Of a DNA stretch of 64,000 bases, positions 1-10,076 are shown one piece after another. The notes under the pieces are model-generated. The model had not been told where the DNA came from, searched no databases, and was given only the letters and a program-made list of their open reading frames with translations. The translations under genes and the position numbers were made by a program. This DNA is from Burkholderiaceae bacterium (GTDB lineage Bacteria; Pseudomonadota; Gammaproteobacteria; Burkholderiales; Burkholderiaceae), in NCBI GenBank assembly GCA_023266335.1, contig JAHFQJ010000009.1, forward strand, positions 1 through 64,000. Reading direction: 5' to 3'. Position 1 is the first letter of the stretch, and every line of letters begins with the position of its first letter.

Positions 1-56
1 CTTACTTTTCCGCTTCTTATATAGCTCTCACTACCGCATCTTTGGCATTTACACAT
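1..56 (-). mobile_element. Start of an IS transposase ORF (zinc-ribbon, InsA-like), cut by window edge
   Basis: Reverse complement from 56 reads MCKCQRCGSESYIRSGKV, a CxC/CxxC zinc-ribbon start typical of IS1-like InsA proteins; runs off the window. Confidence 0.5.
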
Positions 57-209
57 CTGGTTTAAATTTTAATTCTTTACTTATTATATCTTAAACTATC
101 TATATTTAACACTCTCTTAATTTCTAAATTAGTTGGCAACACAAATGAAGAAGATGAAAATATTTTAACGTCTAAAGAGGAATACGAATTAAAAAAAATA
201 GAAGAGGAA

Positions 210-3071
210 TTGCAAAAAATAGATAAATTTGATTTTGAAATTCTAAGCTCTTTTAGTCATAAAATATTCAATATATTAAAAGATAATACAAGTTATTTTA
301 AAAATATTAATGAAATAGGCAGAGCAAATTTTGACCTAAATGCAAATATTAAATCTTATGCTGATAAAAAGAATAAGAAAGATACTCGAGAACTATCTAT
401 TTTTGAAAAAGATTTGTGCTTTATAAATATAAATCATATCTTTATAAATAGTATCCCAGATCAATTATCTACTTATCAAGCATTACACTATTTAACTCAA
501 AATATTGAATCAAATCAAGATTTTCAAAACCCTGTTTTAGAAAAATTATTAATTAATGCTTTAACTAGTAATCATGTTCAAATATCAAGTTTTGATGTAG
601 ACGAATTTGTAGAAAATGCATTAGAGAAATATATACCTTTCTCACTTTCAAAATCTCAAGAACGTGCTTTAGAAAATGCATGGGCAAATGAAATTTCTTA
701 CATACAAGGTCCGCCAGGAACTGGAAAATCTCATACAATTTCAGCCATAGTATTATCAGCCTTAGCACAAAATAAAAAAGTCTTAGTGGTTTCACAAAAG
801 CCTGCTGCATTAGACGTAATTAATAAAAAACTAGATCCATATTTAGCTAGTCATGAAGAAATATTGGGTGTTTGCTATTATGATATTAACCATAGAACGA
901 AAATTAAAAATTATTGCGATTATTTAAAAGGTCAATATAGTAAATCACTAGCCCAAGATATAGAAATTTTTAAAAATCAAGGCATAAAAATAAATCAAGA
1001 TTTAGAAGGCAAAGTTATTGAGTTAAAAAAAGAATTTATAGAATTAGAAAAAGCTTTATATCAACAAATTTTATATACTGAAAAGAAAGTTAATTTTTTA
1101 AAACAAAGGCAACGTTTTAGTGACGAACATAAAAATATTCCAACTAACTTTAATTTCACAAAAATACATAACCAAAAAAAATATGATTATGCTTTAAAGC
1201 AATTAGAAAAAATTTGCAAAAAAGCAAATAAATGTTTAATTGATAAATTTAATATCAACAAGTTTAAAATGCATATTAAAGATAAATTTAATATTGATGA
1301 TAGCTGGTTTAGTAAAGATATTTCTTATTCTAGCTATGAATTTATTAAATTAAATCATATGTTCACTGAAGTTATTAACCAAAATAAACAAGCAGAAGTT
1401 TTTGATATTGAAAATATTAGAAAAAAAATTAAGCACTTAGAAACAGATATAACAGACCTTAAACAAAAGCTTATTAAAATTAAATATAAATATAGTGTTT
1501 TACATAAAATAAGTAAAAGAGAATATAAAGATGAAATTTCTAATTTTTCCAGCATGCTCCGTTATACTAACAGCAGATTAATTCAACAAAAAATGCAAAG
1601 TATAGATTTTAATAAAATTTTAGAAGTTATTCCATTTTGGAGTGCAGAAATTCGAGATTTAGGTAAGGTTTTTCCATTAGAGCCTAATTTATTTGATTTA
1701 ATAATTGTAGATGAAGCCTCTCAAGTAAATTTATCTGAAATTCTACCAGTCTTTTACAGAGGCAAAAAAATTTGTATTGTTGGAGACCATAAACAATTAG
1801 GCTTAGATGCATCAGGGTTAAACTTTAGTTTAAATAAAGAATATGATAATAATATCTGGAATAAATATAATCCGCATTTAGAGTATAAAACTGCTAGTGA
1901 ACGTAATTTAGTAGTAAAAAGTTCTTCAATTTTAGATTTGATTAAAAATGAATACCGTTCAATTCAGCCACCTGAAGAAATGCTAGATGAGCATTTTCGC
2001 TCTTATCCAAAATTAGCTAGATACACAGCGGAGTTTTTTTATAAGTCGCTAGAAGATAAATATAGCAAGTTAAAGATTATGACACATACTCCAGATAAAT
2101 TAGCAGTAAGGTCATTTCAAGCAATCGAAGTAAACGGCTTACGAGATGAAAAAAGCAAATTTATAGCAGCTGAAGCTTTAGAAGTTATTAACATTATTAA
2201 AGTATTAATCAGTGTAAAGGAAGAAAATAAAAATAAAATTAATAACAAATATCAAATTCCAGAATGCATTTATTATAAAGATAATTTTACAATTGGTGTA
2301 GTATCTATGCTTACAGACCAATGTAATAAAATTGAAGAATTAATAGCAGAACATTTGCCAAATTTAGATGAAAAGTATGAATTAATGGTTGGTACACCTG
2401 AAAAATTTCAAGGTAATGAAAGAGATATTATGTTTTTTTCTTTGGGTTTAGATATAAATTGTACCAGAGGAACTACTCATTTTAATAATCCTAAGAGAGT
2501 TAATGTAGCAACTAGTCGAGCAAAATACTTTACATACTTTATTCATTCTCCTTTTAAAAAAGAAAGTTTTCGTTTCATTAACAGATATTTACAACATATT
2601 AAAATAGAAGAAGGTGAAATTAAAAAAGAAGATATTGATATTAATGAAAATGTTAATTTAAATAATTTAAATAAATTTGAGTGGTCTAAATGTGAAAGCG
2701 AATTTGAACAACGGGTATACGAGTATTTAGAAAAATACAAAAATAATAGTAATAATAAAATTAGTATCACAAATCAATTTATAACTTGCGGAATGAAACG
2801 ACTAGATTTTGTTTTATTTAATCATGATACAAAAAAATCAGTAGTTATAGAGGTTGACGGAAGACATCATTTTTTAAAAGATGGATATATAGAAAAATAT
2901 ACCAGCGAGCATATAGAAAGAATGCAAATTTTAACCAGAGCCGGCTGGAAAATTATAAATACTTCATATCATAAATGGTACAAAAACGGTTGGTTATGCG
3001 AAGATAACGATAAAATATTAAAAGATGAAATAGAACGTATTTATATAGAAATAGGCAGATATATATTTTAG
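210..3071 (+). CDS. Superfamily 1 DNA helicase (Dna2/Nam7-like) with C-terminal DUF559/Vsr-like nuclease domain; probably N-terminally truncated
   Basis: Walker A GPPGTGKS, Walker B LIIVDEASQ, helicase motif VATSRAK; C-terminus VVIEVDGRHHF...ERMQILTRAGWKIINTSYHKW. Start is TTG; frame stays open back to about 66 with no ATG. Confidence 0.75.
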   Translation: MQKIDKFDFEILSSFSHKIFNILKDNTSYFKNINEIGRANFDLNANIKSYADKKNKKDTRELSIFEKDLCFININHIFINSIPDQLSTYQALHYLTQNIESNQDFQNPVLEKLLINALTSNHVQISSFDVDEFVENALEKYIPFSLSKSQERALENAWANEISYIQGPPGTGKSHTISAIVLSALAQNKKVLVVSQKPAALDVINKKLDPYLASHEEILGVCYYDINHRTKIKNYCDYLKGQYSKSLAQDIEIFKNQGIKINQDLEGKVIELKKEFIELEKALYQQILYTEKKVNFLKQRQRFSDEHKNIPTNFNFTKIHNQKKYDYALKQLEKICKKANKCLIDKFNINKFKMHIKDKFNIDDSWFSKDISYSSYEFIKLNHMFTEVINQNKQAEVFDIENIRKKIKHLETDITDLKQKLIKIKYKYSVLHKISKREYKDEISNFSSMLRYTNSRLIQQKMQSIDFNKILEVIPFWSAEIRDLGKVFPLEPNLFDLIIVDEASQVNLSEILPVFYRGKKICIVGDHKQLGLDASGLNFSLNKEYDNNIWNKYNPHLEYKTASERNLVVKSSSILDLIKNEYRSIQPPEEMLDEHFRSYPKLARYTAEFFYKSLEDKYSKLKIMTHTPDKLAVRSFQAIEVNGLRDEKSKFIAAEALEVINIIKVLISVKEENKNKINNKYQIPECIYYKDNFTIGVVSMLTDQCNKIEELIAEHLPNLDEKYELMVGTPEKFQGNERDIMFFSLGLDINCTRGTTHFNNPKRVNVATSRAKYFTYFIHSPFKKESFRFINRYLQHIKIEEGEIKKEDIDINENVNLNNLNKFEWSKCESEFEQRVYEYLEKYKNNSNNKISITNQFITCGMKRLDFVLFNHDTKKSVVIEVDGRHHFLKDGYIEKYTSEHIERMQILTRAGWKIINTSYHKWYKNGWLCEDNDKILKDEIERIYIEIGRYIF

Positions 3072-3300
3072 AAATGTAAAGTTTTCAAGTTAAAAGGTTA
3101 TAACTAGCGTAAATTCTATATAAAGTTGTTTGAAGCCAGCCAGCCAGTAACATTTTATCAAAATTTCAGCGTGTTTATATCAAGTTTTCAGGTTTATTTG
3201 CACCTATGAAGGCTTTCATAACAAAAACTTATTGTTTAAATAATGCTACAGCATACATATTTGTGGTATATTAATAATAATCTTTTATCTTTAAATTGCT

Positions 3301-4515
3301 ATGAGTAATAGGTACGCCGCACTAGTAAGCTGGGAAAATAATATTGTTGGAATTGGCGGAGACAACCCAGTCAGAGTTCAATCCATGACAAATACGGACA
3401 CTTCAGATTATATTTCAACTGCCATACAAATTAAAGAATTAGCTCAAGCAGGTTCTGAATTAGTTAGAATCACAGTCAATACGCCAGAAGCAGCTAAAGC
3501 AGTACCTCTTATCCGTGAGCATCTAGATAAAATTGGCATATTAGTGCCATTAATAGGCGATTTTCATTATAACGGGCATACCCTTTTGTCAAATTATCCT
3601 GAATGCGCTAAAACTTTATCTAAATATAGAATTAACCCCGGAAATGTTGGTTATGGGCAAAAAAAAGATAAACAATTCAGTCAGATGATAGAAATTGCAG
3701 CTAAATATAACAAAACTGTAAGAATTGGCGTGAATTGGGGGAGTTTAGACCAAGATTTATTAGCAAAATTAATGGATGAAAATCAGGCAAAGCCAAATCC
3801 TGATAGCAACGAAGAAATAATTAAACAAGCCTTAATTCAATCTGCATTAGAGAGTGCAGAATTTGCCCAAGATATTGGCTTAGCACCACAAAATATTGTT
3901 TTATCATGTAAGGTGTCTCAAGTTAACACTTTGATTGATGTTTACCAAAGACTAGATAAAATGTGCAAATATGCCCTACATTTAGGCTTAACCGAAGCCG
4001 GAATGGGAATTAAGGGAATTGCTAGCTCAAGTGTTGCTCTAGGCATTTTATTAAATCAAGGAATTGGGAATACAATTCGTGTCTCACTCACCCCTCTTCC
4101 AAATGAAGCAAGAACTCAAGAAGTGATTGCAGCACAAGAAATTTTACAAGCGTTAGGCATGCGTAATTTTGTACCGTCAGTTACTGCATGTCCGGGTTGT
4201 GGAAGAACAACCAGCACATATTTTCAAACTTTAGCCAACGATATAGATACATATTTAAGAAAAAATATGCCTATCTGGAAACAAACTTATAAAGGCGTTG
4301 AAACATTAAAAATAGCTGTTATGGGCTGTATTGTAAATGGTCCCGGAGAATCAAAGCACGCTGATATTGGAATTTCTTTGCCCGGAACTGGTGAAAGCCC
4401 TTCAGCACCCGTATTTATTGATGGAAATAAACAAATTACTTTGAAAGGTGAAAATATTGCGGCACAGTTTCAGGTAATTGTTGAAAATTATATTCAGCAA
4501 AGGTTTGGAAAATGA
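3301..4515 (+). CDS. ispG: 4-hydroxy-3-methylbut-2-enyl diphosphate synthase (flavodoxin)
   Basis: GcpE family motifs [46 protein letters not shown]. Confidence 0.97.
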   Translation: MSNRYAALVSWENNIVGIGGDNPVRVQSMTNTDTSDYISTAIQIKELAQAGSELVRITVNTPEAAKAVPLIREHLDKIGILVPLIGDFHYNGHTLLSNYPECAKTLSKYRINPGNVGYGQKKDKQFSQMIEIAAKYNKTVRIGVNWGSLDQDLLAKLMDENQAKPNPDSNEEIIKQALIQSALESAEFAQDIGLAPQNIVLSCKVSQVNTLIDVYQRLDKMCKYALHLGLTEAGMGIKGIASSSVALGILLNQGIGNTIRVSLTPLPNEARTQEVIAAQEILQALGMRNFVPSVTACPGCGRTTSTYFQTLANDIDTYLRKNMPIWKQTYKGVETLKIAVMGCIVNGPGESKHADIGISLPGTGESPSAPVFIDGNKQITLKGENIAAQFQVIVENYIQQRFGK

Positions 4516-4577
4516 ATACAGTCATTTAGTTCATAGCTTATCAATATTTATCTTGATTATGCCAGATTTTTATTCTT

Positions 4578-5063
4578 TTATTCTGCAGTAAAGTTTTCTG
4601 CATTTTCTGCAGCCCCTTTATTAGCTAGCTCATCTGCTAATTCATTATATTTGTCGCCATTATGACCTTTTACCCAGCACCATTCTATGCTATGTTTTTG
4701 TGCTTCAACATCTAAAATTTTCCATAAATCTATGTTTTTTACTTCTTGCTTTTTGCTGTTTTTCCAATTATTTTTTTTCCAGCCTTCAAGCCAAGACAGC
4801 ATACCATTTTGCACATATTTAGAATCTGTATATATTTTTATGTTACATGGTCTGTTTAATGCTTGCAGTGCTTTAATAACTGCCATAAGCTCCATGCGGT
4901 TATTTGTAGTATTTTTCTCACTGCCGTATAATTGTTTTTCATGATTTTTATATAATAAAACTGCTCCCCAGCCTCCGCTGCCTGGGTTTCCTTTACATGC
5001 ACCATCTGTATATATAATCATTACAATTGAATTTAAGTCTGTGCTTTGGTTAAAATTCTGCAT
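4578..5063 (-). CDS. rnhA: Ribonuclease HI
   Basis: YTDGACKGNPGSGGWGAVL, NNRMELMAVIKAL, YTDSKYVQNG, WVKGHNGDKYNELAD; start may be internal MIIYTDG. Confidence 0.96.
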   Translation of the reverse strand: MQNFNQSTDLNSIVMIIYTDGACKGNPGSGGWGAVLLYKNHEKQLYGSEKNTTNNRMELMAVIKALQALNRPCNIKIYTDSKYVQNGMLSWLEGWKKNNWKNSKKQEVKNIDLWKILDVEAQKHSIEWCWVKGHNGDKYNELADELANKGAAENAENFTAE

Positions 5064-5086
5064 AATTTTTAATTCTTTTAGTTCTT

Positions 5087-5659
5087 TTAATTTTTATAAA
5101 ATACTAATATTCCGTCATCTTCATCTGTTTTTATTATTTCGTAGATAAACTCGTTGAGGGTTAAATAATTAAATAAATCCTGCATTTTATCTGAAAACTT
5201 AATTACATCATCTATAATAATTACACCATTTTTTTTCAATAACGGCATAGATAATTCAAAGAATGATTTTGTATGTTTTTTTTGTGCATCAATAAAAATT
5301 GCATCAAACATATTTTTAGCTAGAATTGGAAGAATTAACAGCCCATCGCCTAAATGTCCGCAAACATTTAAATGTAATTTACAAGCAGTTAAATGAGTAA
5401 AAGCTTCTTCAAACATAGGTCTAGATATATCAATTGTATGCAGCATACCTTGTTTAGCATACGTATTTTTTAAATAAAATGCCCAATTAAGAGTTGAATA
5501 ACCATTTGCACAGCCAATTTCTAACATAGTTTTGACATTATTTTTAGATAAAATATTCAAAATGAAATGTGCATTTTGCGGTGATATATTAGGAATTTTT
5601 CTTTCTTTTCCTCTTATATATAAATTTTCTAAATATTTTTTATATTGAACAGTATTCAT
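5087..5659 (-). CDS. Class I SAM-dependent O-methyltransferase-like protein
   Basis: MLEIGCANGYSTLNWA, FDAIFIDAQKKHTKSFFEL, GVIIIDDV. Confidence 0.75.
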   Translation of the reverse strand: MNTVQYKKYLENLYIRGKERKIPNISPQNAHFILNILSKNNVKTMLEIGCANGYSTLNWAFYLKNTYAKQGMLHTIDISRPMFEEAFTHLTACKLHLNVCGHLGDGLLILPILAKNMFDAIFIDAQKKHTKSFFELSMPLLKKNGVIIIDDVIKFSDKMQDLFNYLTLNEFIYEIIKTDEDDGILVFYKN

Positions 5660-5674
5660 TAATATAATAATTTT

Positions 5675-6292
5675 CTATTTATCTTTTGGCATATTACTGA
5701 CTGTATGATGATAAGGTAAAATTATATTTTGTTTATTATCTGATTTTATATATTCAATATAGCTTTTTAAGGTTACCTCTACGCTTGGAAAAGCTAATTT
5801 ATCCCAAGGAATTTCATTTAAATCAAATAAATTAGTCTCTAAACTTTCTTCGCCTGATTTATATATCCCATCAAAACTTGCCAAATAAAACATATGCACT
5901 TGACCAATTCTTGGAATATTAATAACTGAAAATAATCTTTCTAAATTTGGCTTAGCTGTTGCTTCTTCAAAAGTTTCTCTCCACGCTCCGTTGAAAGTAG
6001 TTTCTCCGTTTTCCATAAAGCCGGCAGGTAATGTCCAATATCCATATCTTGGCTCTATACCGCGCTTACACAGTAAAACTTTAGCATTATGAGTATGAGA
6101 AGAGTATATACTAATCGTTCCTACTACAATTTTAGGATTTTGATAATTTACATGTTTGCATTTTGTGCATACATATCTTTCATGATTATCCCCATCTTCT
6201 GGTATTTCATATTTCATATCTGCAGAGCATTTCACGCAGTATTTTATTTCATCAAAAACAAAATTCTCTATATTATTTTGCGGGTTATACAT
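5675..6292 (-). CDS. NUDIX hydrolase with N-terminal zinc ribbon
   Basis: CVKCSADM...CTKCKH; Nudix box GFMENGETTFNGAWRETFEEA. Confidence 0.85.
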   Translation of the reverse strand: MYNPQNNIENFVFDEIKYCVKCSADMKYEIPEDGDNHERYVCTKCKHVNYQNPKIVVGTISIYSSHTHNAKVLLCKRGIEPRYGYWTLPAGFMENGETTFNGAWRETFEEATAKPNLERLFSVINIPRIGQVHMFYLASFDGIYKSGEESLETNLFDLNEIPWDKLAFPSVEVTLKSYIEYIKSDNKQNIILPYHHTVSNMPKDK

Positions 6293-6308
6293 TTTTATTC
6301 TTTTTAAT

Positions 6309-8198
6309 TTAAATTTCTACTTTTGTACCTAACTCTACAACACGATTTGCTGGAATATGAAAAAAATCTGAAGGTTTTATAGCATTTCTATGCATCCAAG
6401 CAAATATATGCTCTCTCCATAATGACATACCAGGAATATTTGAAGGAATTACTGATTCTCTAGCTAAGAAAAATGATGTATCCATAATTTCAAATGAGAA
6501 ACTTAACTGCTTCTCTACCAATTGTAAAAGTTTCATTAATTCAGGCGTTTCCATAAATCCATATTTAGCATGAACCGTATATAACCCATTATCCAAGTTT
6601 ACTAAATCAAATCTTTCGCTATCTAAAACTTTAGGTATATCTAATGTTTCTAAATGTACAAAAAAAGTATTTTCATGCAAAATTCTGTTGTGTTTTAAAT
6701 TATGCAAAAGTGCCGGAGGAACAGAGTCTTTCTCTGAGCATAAAAAAACAGCTATGCCATCTACACGGTGCGGAGGGCTAAGCATTAACATATCTAAAAA
6801 ATCTTTGAGATCTAAACCCTGCTGAATTCCTTTTTGTCTTAAGAGGAATTTGCCTTTATACCATGTAAGCATAATAAAACTAATGATTAAGCCAAACAAT
6901 AGCGGTAGCCATCCCCCATCGGCAATTTTCATGGCATTAGCAGTAAAAAATGCTAAATCAATTATAATAAATAAGCCAGTAATTGTTTTTACATATAACG
7001 GATTCCATTTCCATACTTTCTGCATTACTACTGACGCCAACATAGTAGTGATAACCATAGTTGTGGTTACAGCTATTCCATAAGCTGCCGCTAAATCTTC
7101 AGATCTTTTAAAGATAAACACAAGTCCTAGAACTAAAATTAATAAAACCCAATTAATTCCCGGTATATATATTTGTCCAATTTCCTTACTTGAAGTATAT
7201 TTCATTTTCATACGCGGCAGATAGCCAAGCTGCATAGCTTGAGATGTCAATGAGAATGCACCTGATATTACTGCTTGTGAAGCAATACATGTTGCAAAAG
7301 TTGCAAGTATTACAACAGGAATTTGAAAGATTTCCGGCACCATAATAAAAAATGGATTTACAGCAGCCTTAGGATTATTAATTAATAAAGCACCCTGCCC
7401 AAAATAGTTCAGCATTAATGACGGCATAACTACTGCAAACCACGCCCGCCGTATTGGTTTGATACCAAAATGCCCCATATCTGCATAAAGAGCTTCTGCA
7501 CCAGTTAAAACCAAAAATACAGACCCTAAAACAATAAATCCCTGATGAGTGTGATGAATAAAGAAGTTAATTGCATAATACGGATTAACTGCCTTTAAAA
7601 TCTGCATATCTTGGACAATATGATATATTCCGAGAAGTGCTATCGTTAAAAACCATACTAAAGTTGTTGGACCGAAAAGACGACCCATAATATATGTGCC
7701 ATACTTCTGAATAGAAAATAAAAATATTAAAATAATAGATGTGATTGGCAGTACATACTCTCCTAAGGAAGGAGCGGCAATTTCTAAACCTTCAACTGCT
7801 GACAAAACAGATATAGCCGGCGTAACAATTGCATCACCATAAAACATACATGCACCAAATATTCCGCACAAAAAAATCCAGCGCAGACTACCTGTGTTTT
7901 TGTCTTTATTTTTTTTATCTTGCCTTAAGGCTAATGCCATTAAAGCTAAAATGCCGCCTTCTCCGTTGTTATCTGCTTTTAGCACGAAATATACATATTT
8001 CAAAGATACAACAATAATCATAGACCAGAACAACATGCTTATAATGCCTAAAATTGCCTGATTTGAAAGCGGTATGCCATGTGAAGATGAAAAGCTTTCT
8101 TTAAGTGCATAAAGCGGGGATGTACCAATATCACCAAATACTACACCAATACACGCTACAGTTAAAGCAATTAAATTGCTGTTTTTTACATTGCTCAT
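6309..8198 (-). CDS. kup: Low-affinity potassium transporter Kup
   Basis: [46 protein letters not shown]. Confidence 0.96.
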   Translation of the reverse strand: MSNVKNSNLIALTVACIGVVFGDIGTSPLYALKESFSSSHGIPLSNQAILGIISMLFWSMIIVVSLKYVYFVLKADNNGEGGILALMALALRQDKKNKDKNTGSLRWIFLCGIFGACMFYGDAIVTPAISVLSAVEGLEIAAPSLGEYVLPITSIILIFLFSIQKYGTYIMGRLFGPTTLVWFLTIALLGIYHIVQDMQILKAVNPYYAINFFIHHTHQGFIVLGSVFLVLTGAEALYADMGHFGIKPIRRAWFAVVMPSLMLNYFGQGALLINNPKAAVNPFFIMVPEIFQIPVVILATFATCIASQAVISGAFSLTSQAMQLGYLPRMKMKYTSSKEIGQIYIPGINWVLLILVLGLVFIFKRSEDLAAAYGIAVTTTMVITTMLASVVMQKVWKWNPLYVKTITGLFIIIDLAFFTANAMKIADGGWLPLLFGLIISFIMLTWYKGKFLLRQKGIQQGLDLKDFLDMLMLSPPHRVDGIAVFLCSEKDSVPPALLHNLKHNRILHENTFFVHLETLDIPKVLDSERFDLVNLDNGLYTVHAKYGFMETPELMKLLQLVEKQLSFSFEIMDTSFFLARESVIPSNIPGMSLWREHIFAWMHRNAIKPSDFFHIPANRVVELGTKVEI

Positions 8199-8348
8199 GA
8201 TAAAAAGAATAGCATAAAATACATGTGTAATTATGCACTAATTTATATATTTTATCTATTATTTGAATATGAATATAAAAGATAAACTTGAACTAAATCA
8301 TTTACAACATAGTCATATGTTTATCATAATAAATAATGATACCACAAT

Positions 8349-8825
8349 ATGAATAATATAATATTATCCGCAGTTAAAAATTGCAGATTAGCAGTTGGGT
8401 TAGTTGCTGTATTGTCTTCAATAAGCTTTGCTCATGCGCACGGCGATCAAAATGCAGAAGTACATATAGCAGGAAATTTTGCCCCAGGTGTATACGGAAA
8501 ACTTACGATTGGCGATAAACGTCCTCCTCCACCCGTGTTGCATTCACGTCCTGTTGTTATTGAAAGACTCACATCAACATATAGACCAGAACCTGTTTAT
8601 ATGTATGTTCCTGAGGAGCATTCTAGAAATTGGGCAAGATATTGCCATAGATATGAAGCCTGCAGTCAAAATGTTTATTTTGTAAATCCAGTGTATTGGG
8701 AAAGAGAAGGCAGATATTGGGATAGGAATAGTAGGGATAGAGATAGACGTCATCACCATAGATATGATGATGATGATTGGCATCATAGGCATGAATGGAG
8801 AGAAAGAGAAAGATGGGAACGGTAA
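8349..8825 (+). CDS. Secreted small protein with His/Arg/Asp-rich C-terminal tail
   Basis: Signal-peptide-like N-terminus ending SFAHAHG; tail RDRDRRHHHRYDDDDWHHRHEWRERERWER. Confidence 0.6.
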   Translation: MNNIILSAVKNCRLAVGLVAVLSSISFAHAHGDQNAEVHIAGNFAPGVYGKLTIGDKRPPPPVLHSRPVVIERLTSTYRPEPVYMYVPEEHSRNWARYCHRYEACSQNVYFVNPVYWEREGRYWDRNSRDRDRRHHHRYDDDDWHHRHEWRERERWER

Positions 8826-8853
8826 TATTGATTTGTATTTTATACGTTTATAC

Positions 8854-9972
8854 TTAAACATCGTCGAATAAAGCATCGACAAATGATTGAGCATTAAATA
8901 TCTGTAAATCGTCAACGCTCTCTCCCACACCGATAAAATAAATTGGGACGGGGCATTCTTGAGATAATGCAGCTATAATTCCGCCCTTGGCTGATCCGTC
9001 CAGCTTTGTAACAATAATGCCGGTTAAGCCTACACATTCATTAAATGCCTTAATTTGTTGCAAAGCGTTTTGCCCAGTATTTCCATCAATTACAAGAATA
9101 ATCTCATGCAAAGGCTGATTAAGAGATTTTTCACTTACTCTTTTAATTTTCTTTAGTTCATCCAGCAAATGATTTTGAGTTGGTAATCTTCCTGCAGTAT
9201 CTATAATAACTACATCATTTTTTTTCGCAATTCCTGATTGAATAGCATCAAATGCAACAGAAGCGGCATCTCCGCTGTTAGACACAACATGCACATTATT
9301 TCTTTCGCCCCATGCCTGTAATTGTTCACTAGCAGCTGCCCTAAATGTATCTCCGGCTGCCAATAATATACTTTGATTATATCTTTTCAGATGCTGACAC
9401 AACTTACCAATACTAGTTGTTTTACCAGCTCCGTTTACACCAATCATCATTATCACAGTTGGGGAATTACCAATATTTAATGATTTTTCTAATGGTTTAA
9501 TCATACTGCAAATTTGTTTTTTTAAAATATCCTTAAGTTCTTCACCCGACGGCTGATATTTTTTAACATAATCCCTAAGATTCATCATTATTTTATTAGT
9601 TGCCTTAACTCCCACATCACTTAGTAAGAGAGTTTCTTCTAATTCATCTAGCCAGTTTTCATCAATACCAATTATTCTAAATAAGCTATTAATTTTTTTT
9701 CTTGTTTTACTTAAACCGCTCTTTAATCGGCTAAACCATCCGTTTTTACTATCTCTGGTAAGATCCATATTAATATTAACCGCAATATTTTCTGCATTTT
9801 CTATTTTACTTTCCGCTGTATTATCAATATTGCTTTCGTTTAAGGTGATAGTGTTAATATTACTATCTAAATTTTCTTGTTCTATTGATGCTGAACTTAC
9901 CACACTTGAATTTACATCTGTGCTGCTGTTAATCTCTGGTTCTTTTTTCTTTTTTTTGAAAAAACTAAACAT
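8854..9972 (-). CDS. ftsY: Signal recognition particle receptor FtsY
   Basis: SRP GTPase: GVNGAGKTTSIGKL, AAGDTFRAAA, IDTAGR, TKLDGSAKGG, FIGVGE. Confidence 0.96.
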   Translation of the reverse strand: MFSFFKKKKKEPEINSSTDVNSSVVSSASIEQENLDSNINTITLNESNIDNTAESKIENAENIAVNINMDLTRDSKNGWFSRLKSGLSKTRKKINSLFRIIGIDENWLDELEETLLLSDVGVKATNKIMMNLRDYVKKYQPSGEELKDILKKQICSMIKPLEKSLNIGNSPTVIMMIGVNGAGKTTSIGKLCQHLKRYNQSILLAAGDTFRAAASEQLQAWGERNNVHVVSNSGDAASVAFDAIQSGIAKKNDVVIIDTAGRLPTQNHLLDELKKIKRVSEKSLNQPLHEIILVIDGNTGQNALQQIKAFNECVGLTGIIVTKLDGSAKGGIIAALSQECPVPIYFIGVGESVDDLQIFNAQSFVDALFDDV

Positions 9973-10076
9973 ATTTGTGATTTCCCTGATAATTTTTGCA
10001 TTAAATCTAATAAAAATAAAAATGCAGCCAAATTAGCTGCATTAACTGTCAAACATCTATTTTATTTATAATAGGT

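Noticed and set aside
3132-3150. Short ccagccagccag repeat upstream of ispG
   Set aside because: Only about three units; no evidence of function.
8574-8930. 118-aa minus-strand ORF overlapping the His-rich protein and ftsY
   Set aside because: Low-complexity Ile/Met-rich shadow of the His/Asp-rich coding repeat.
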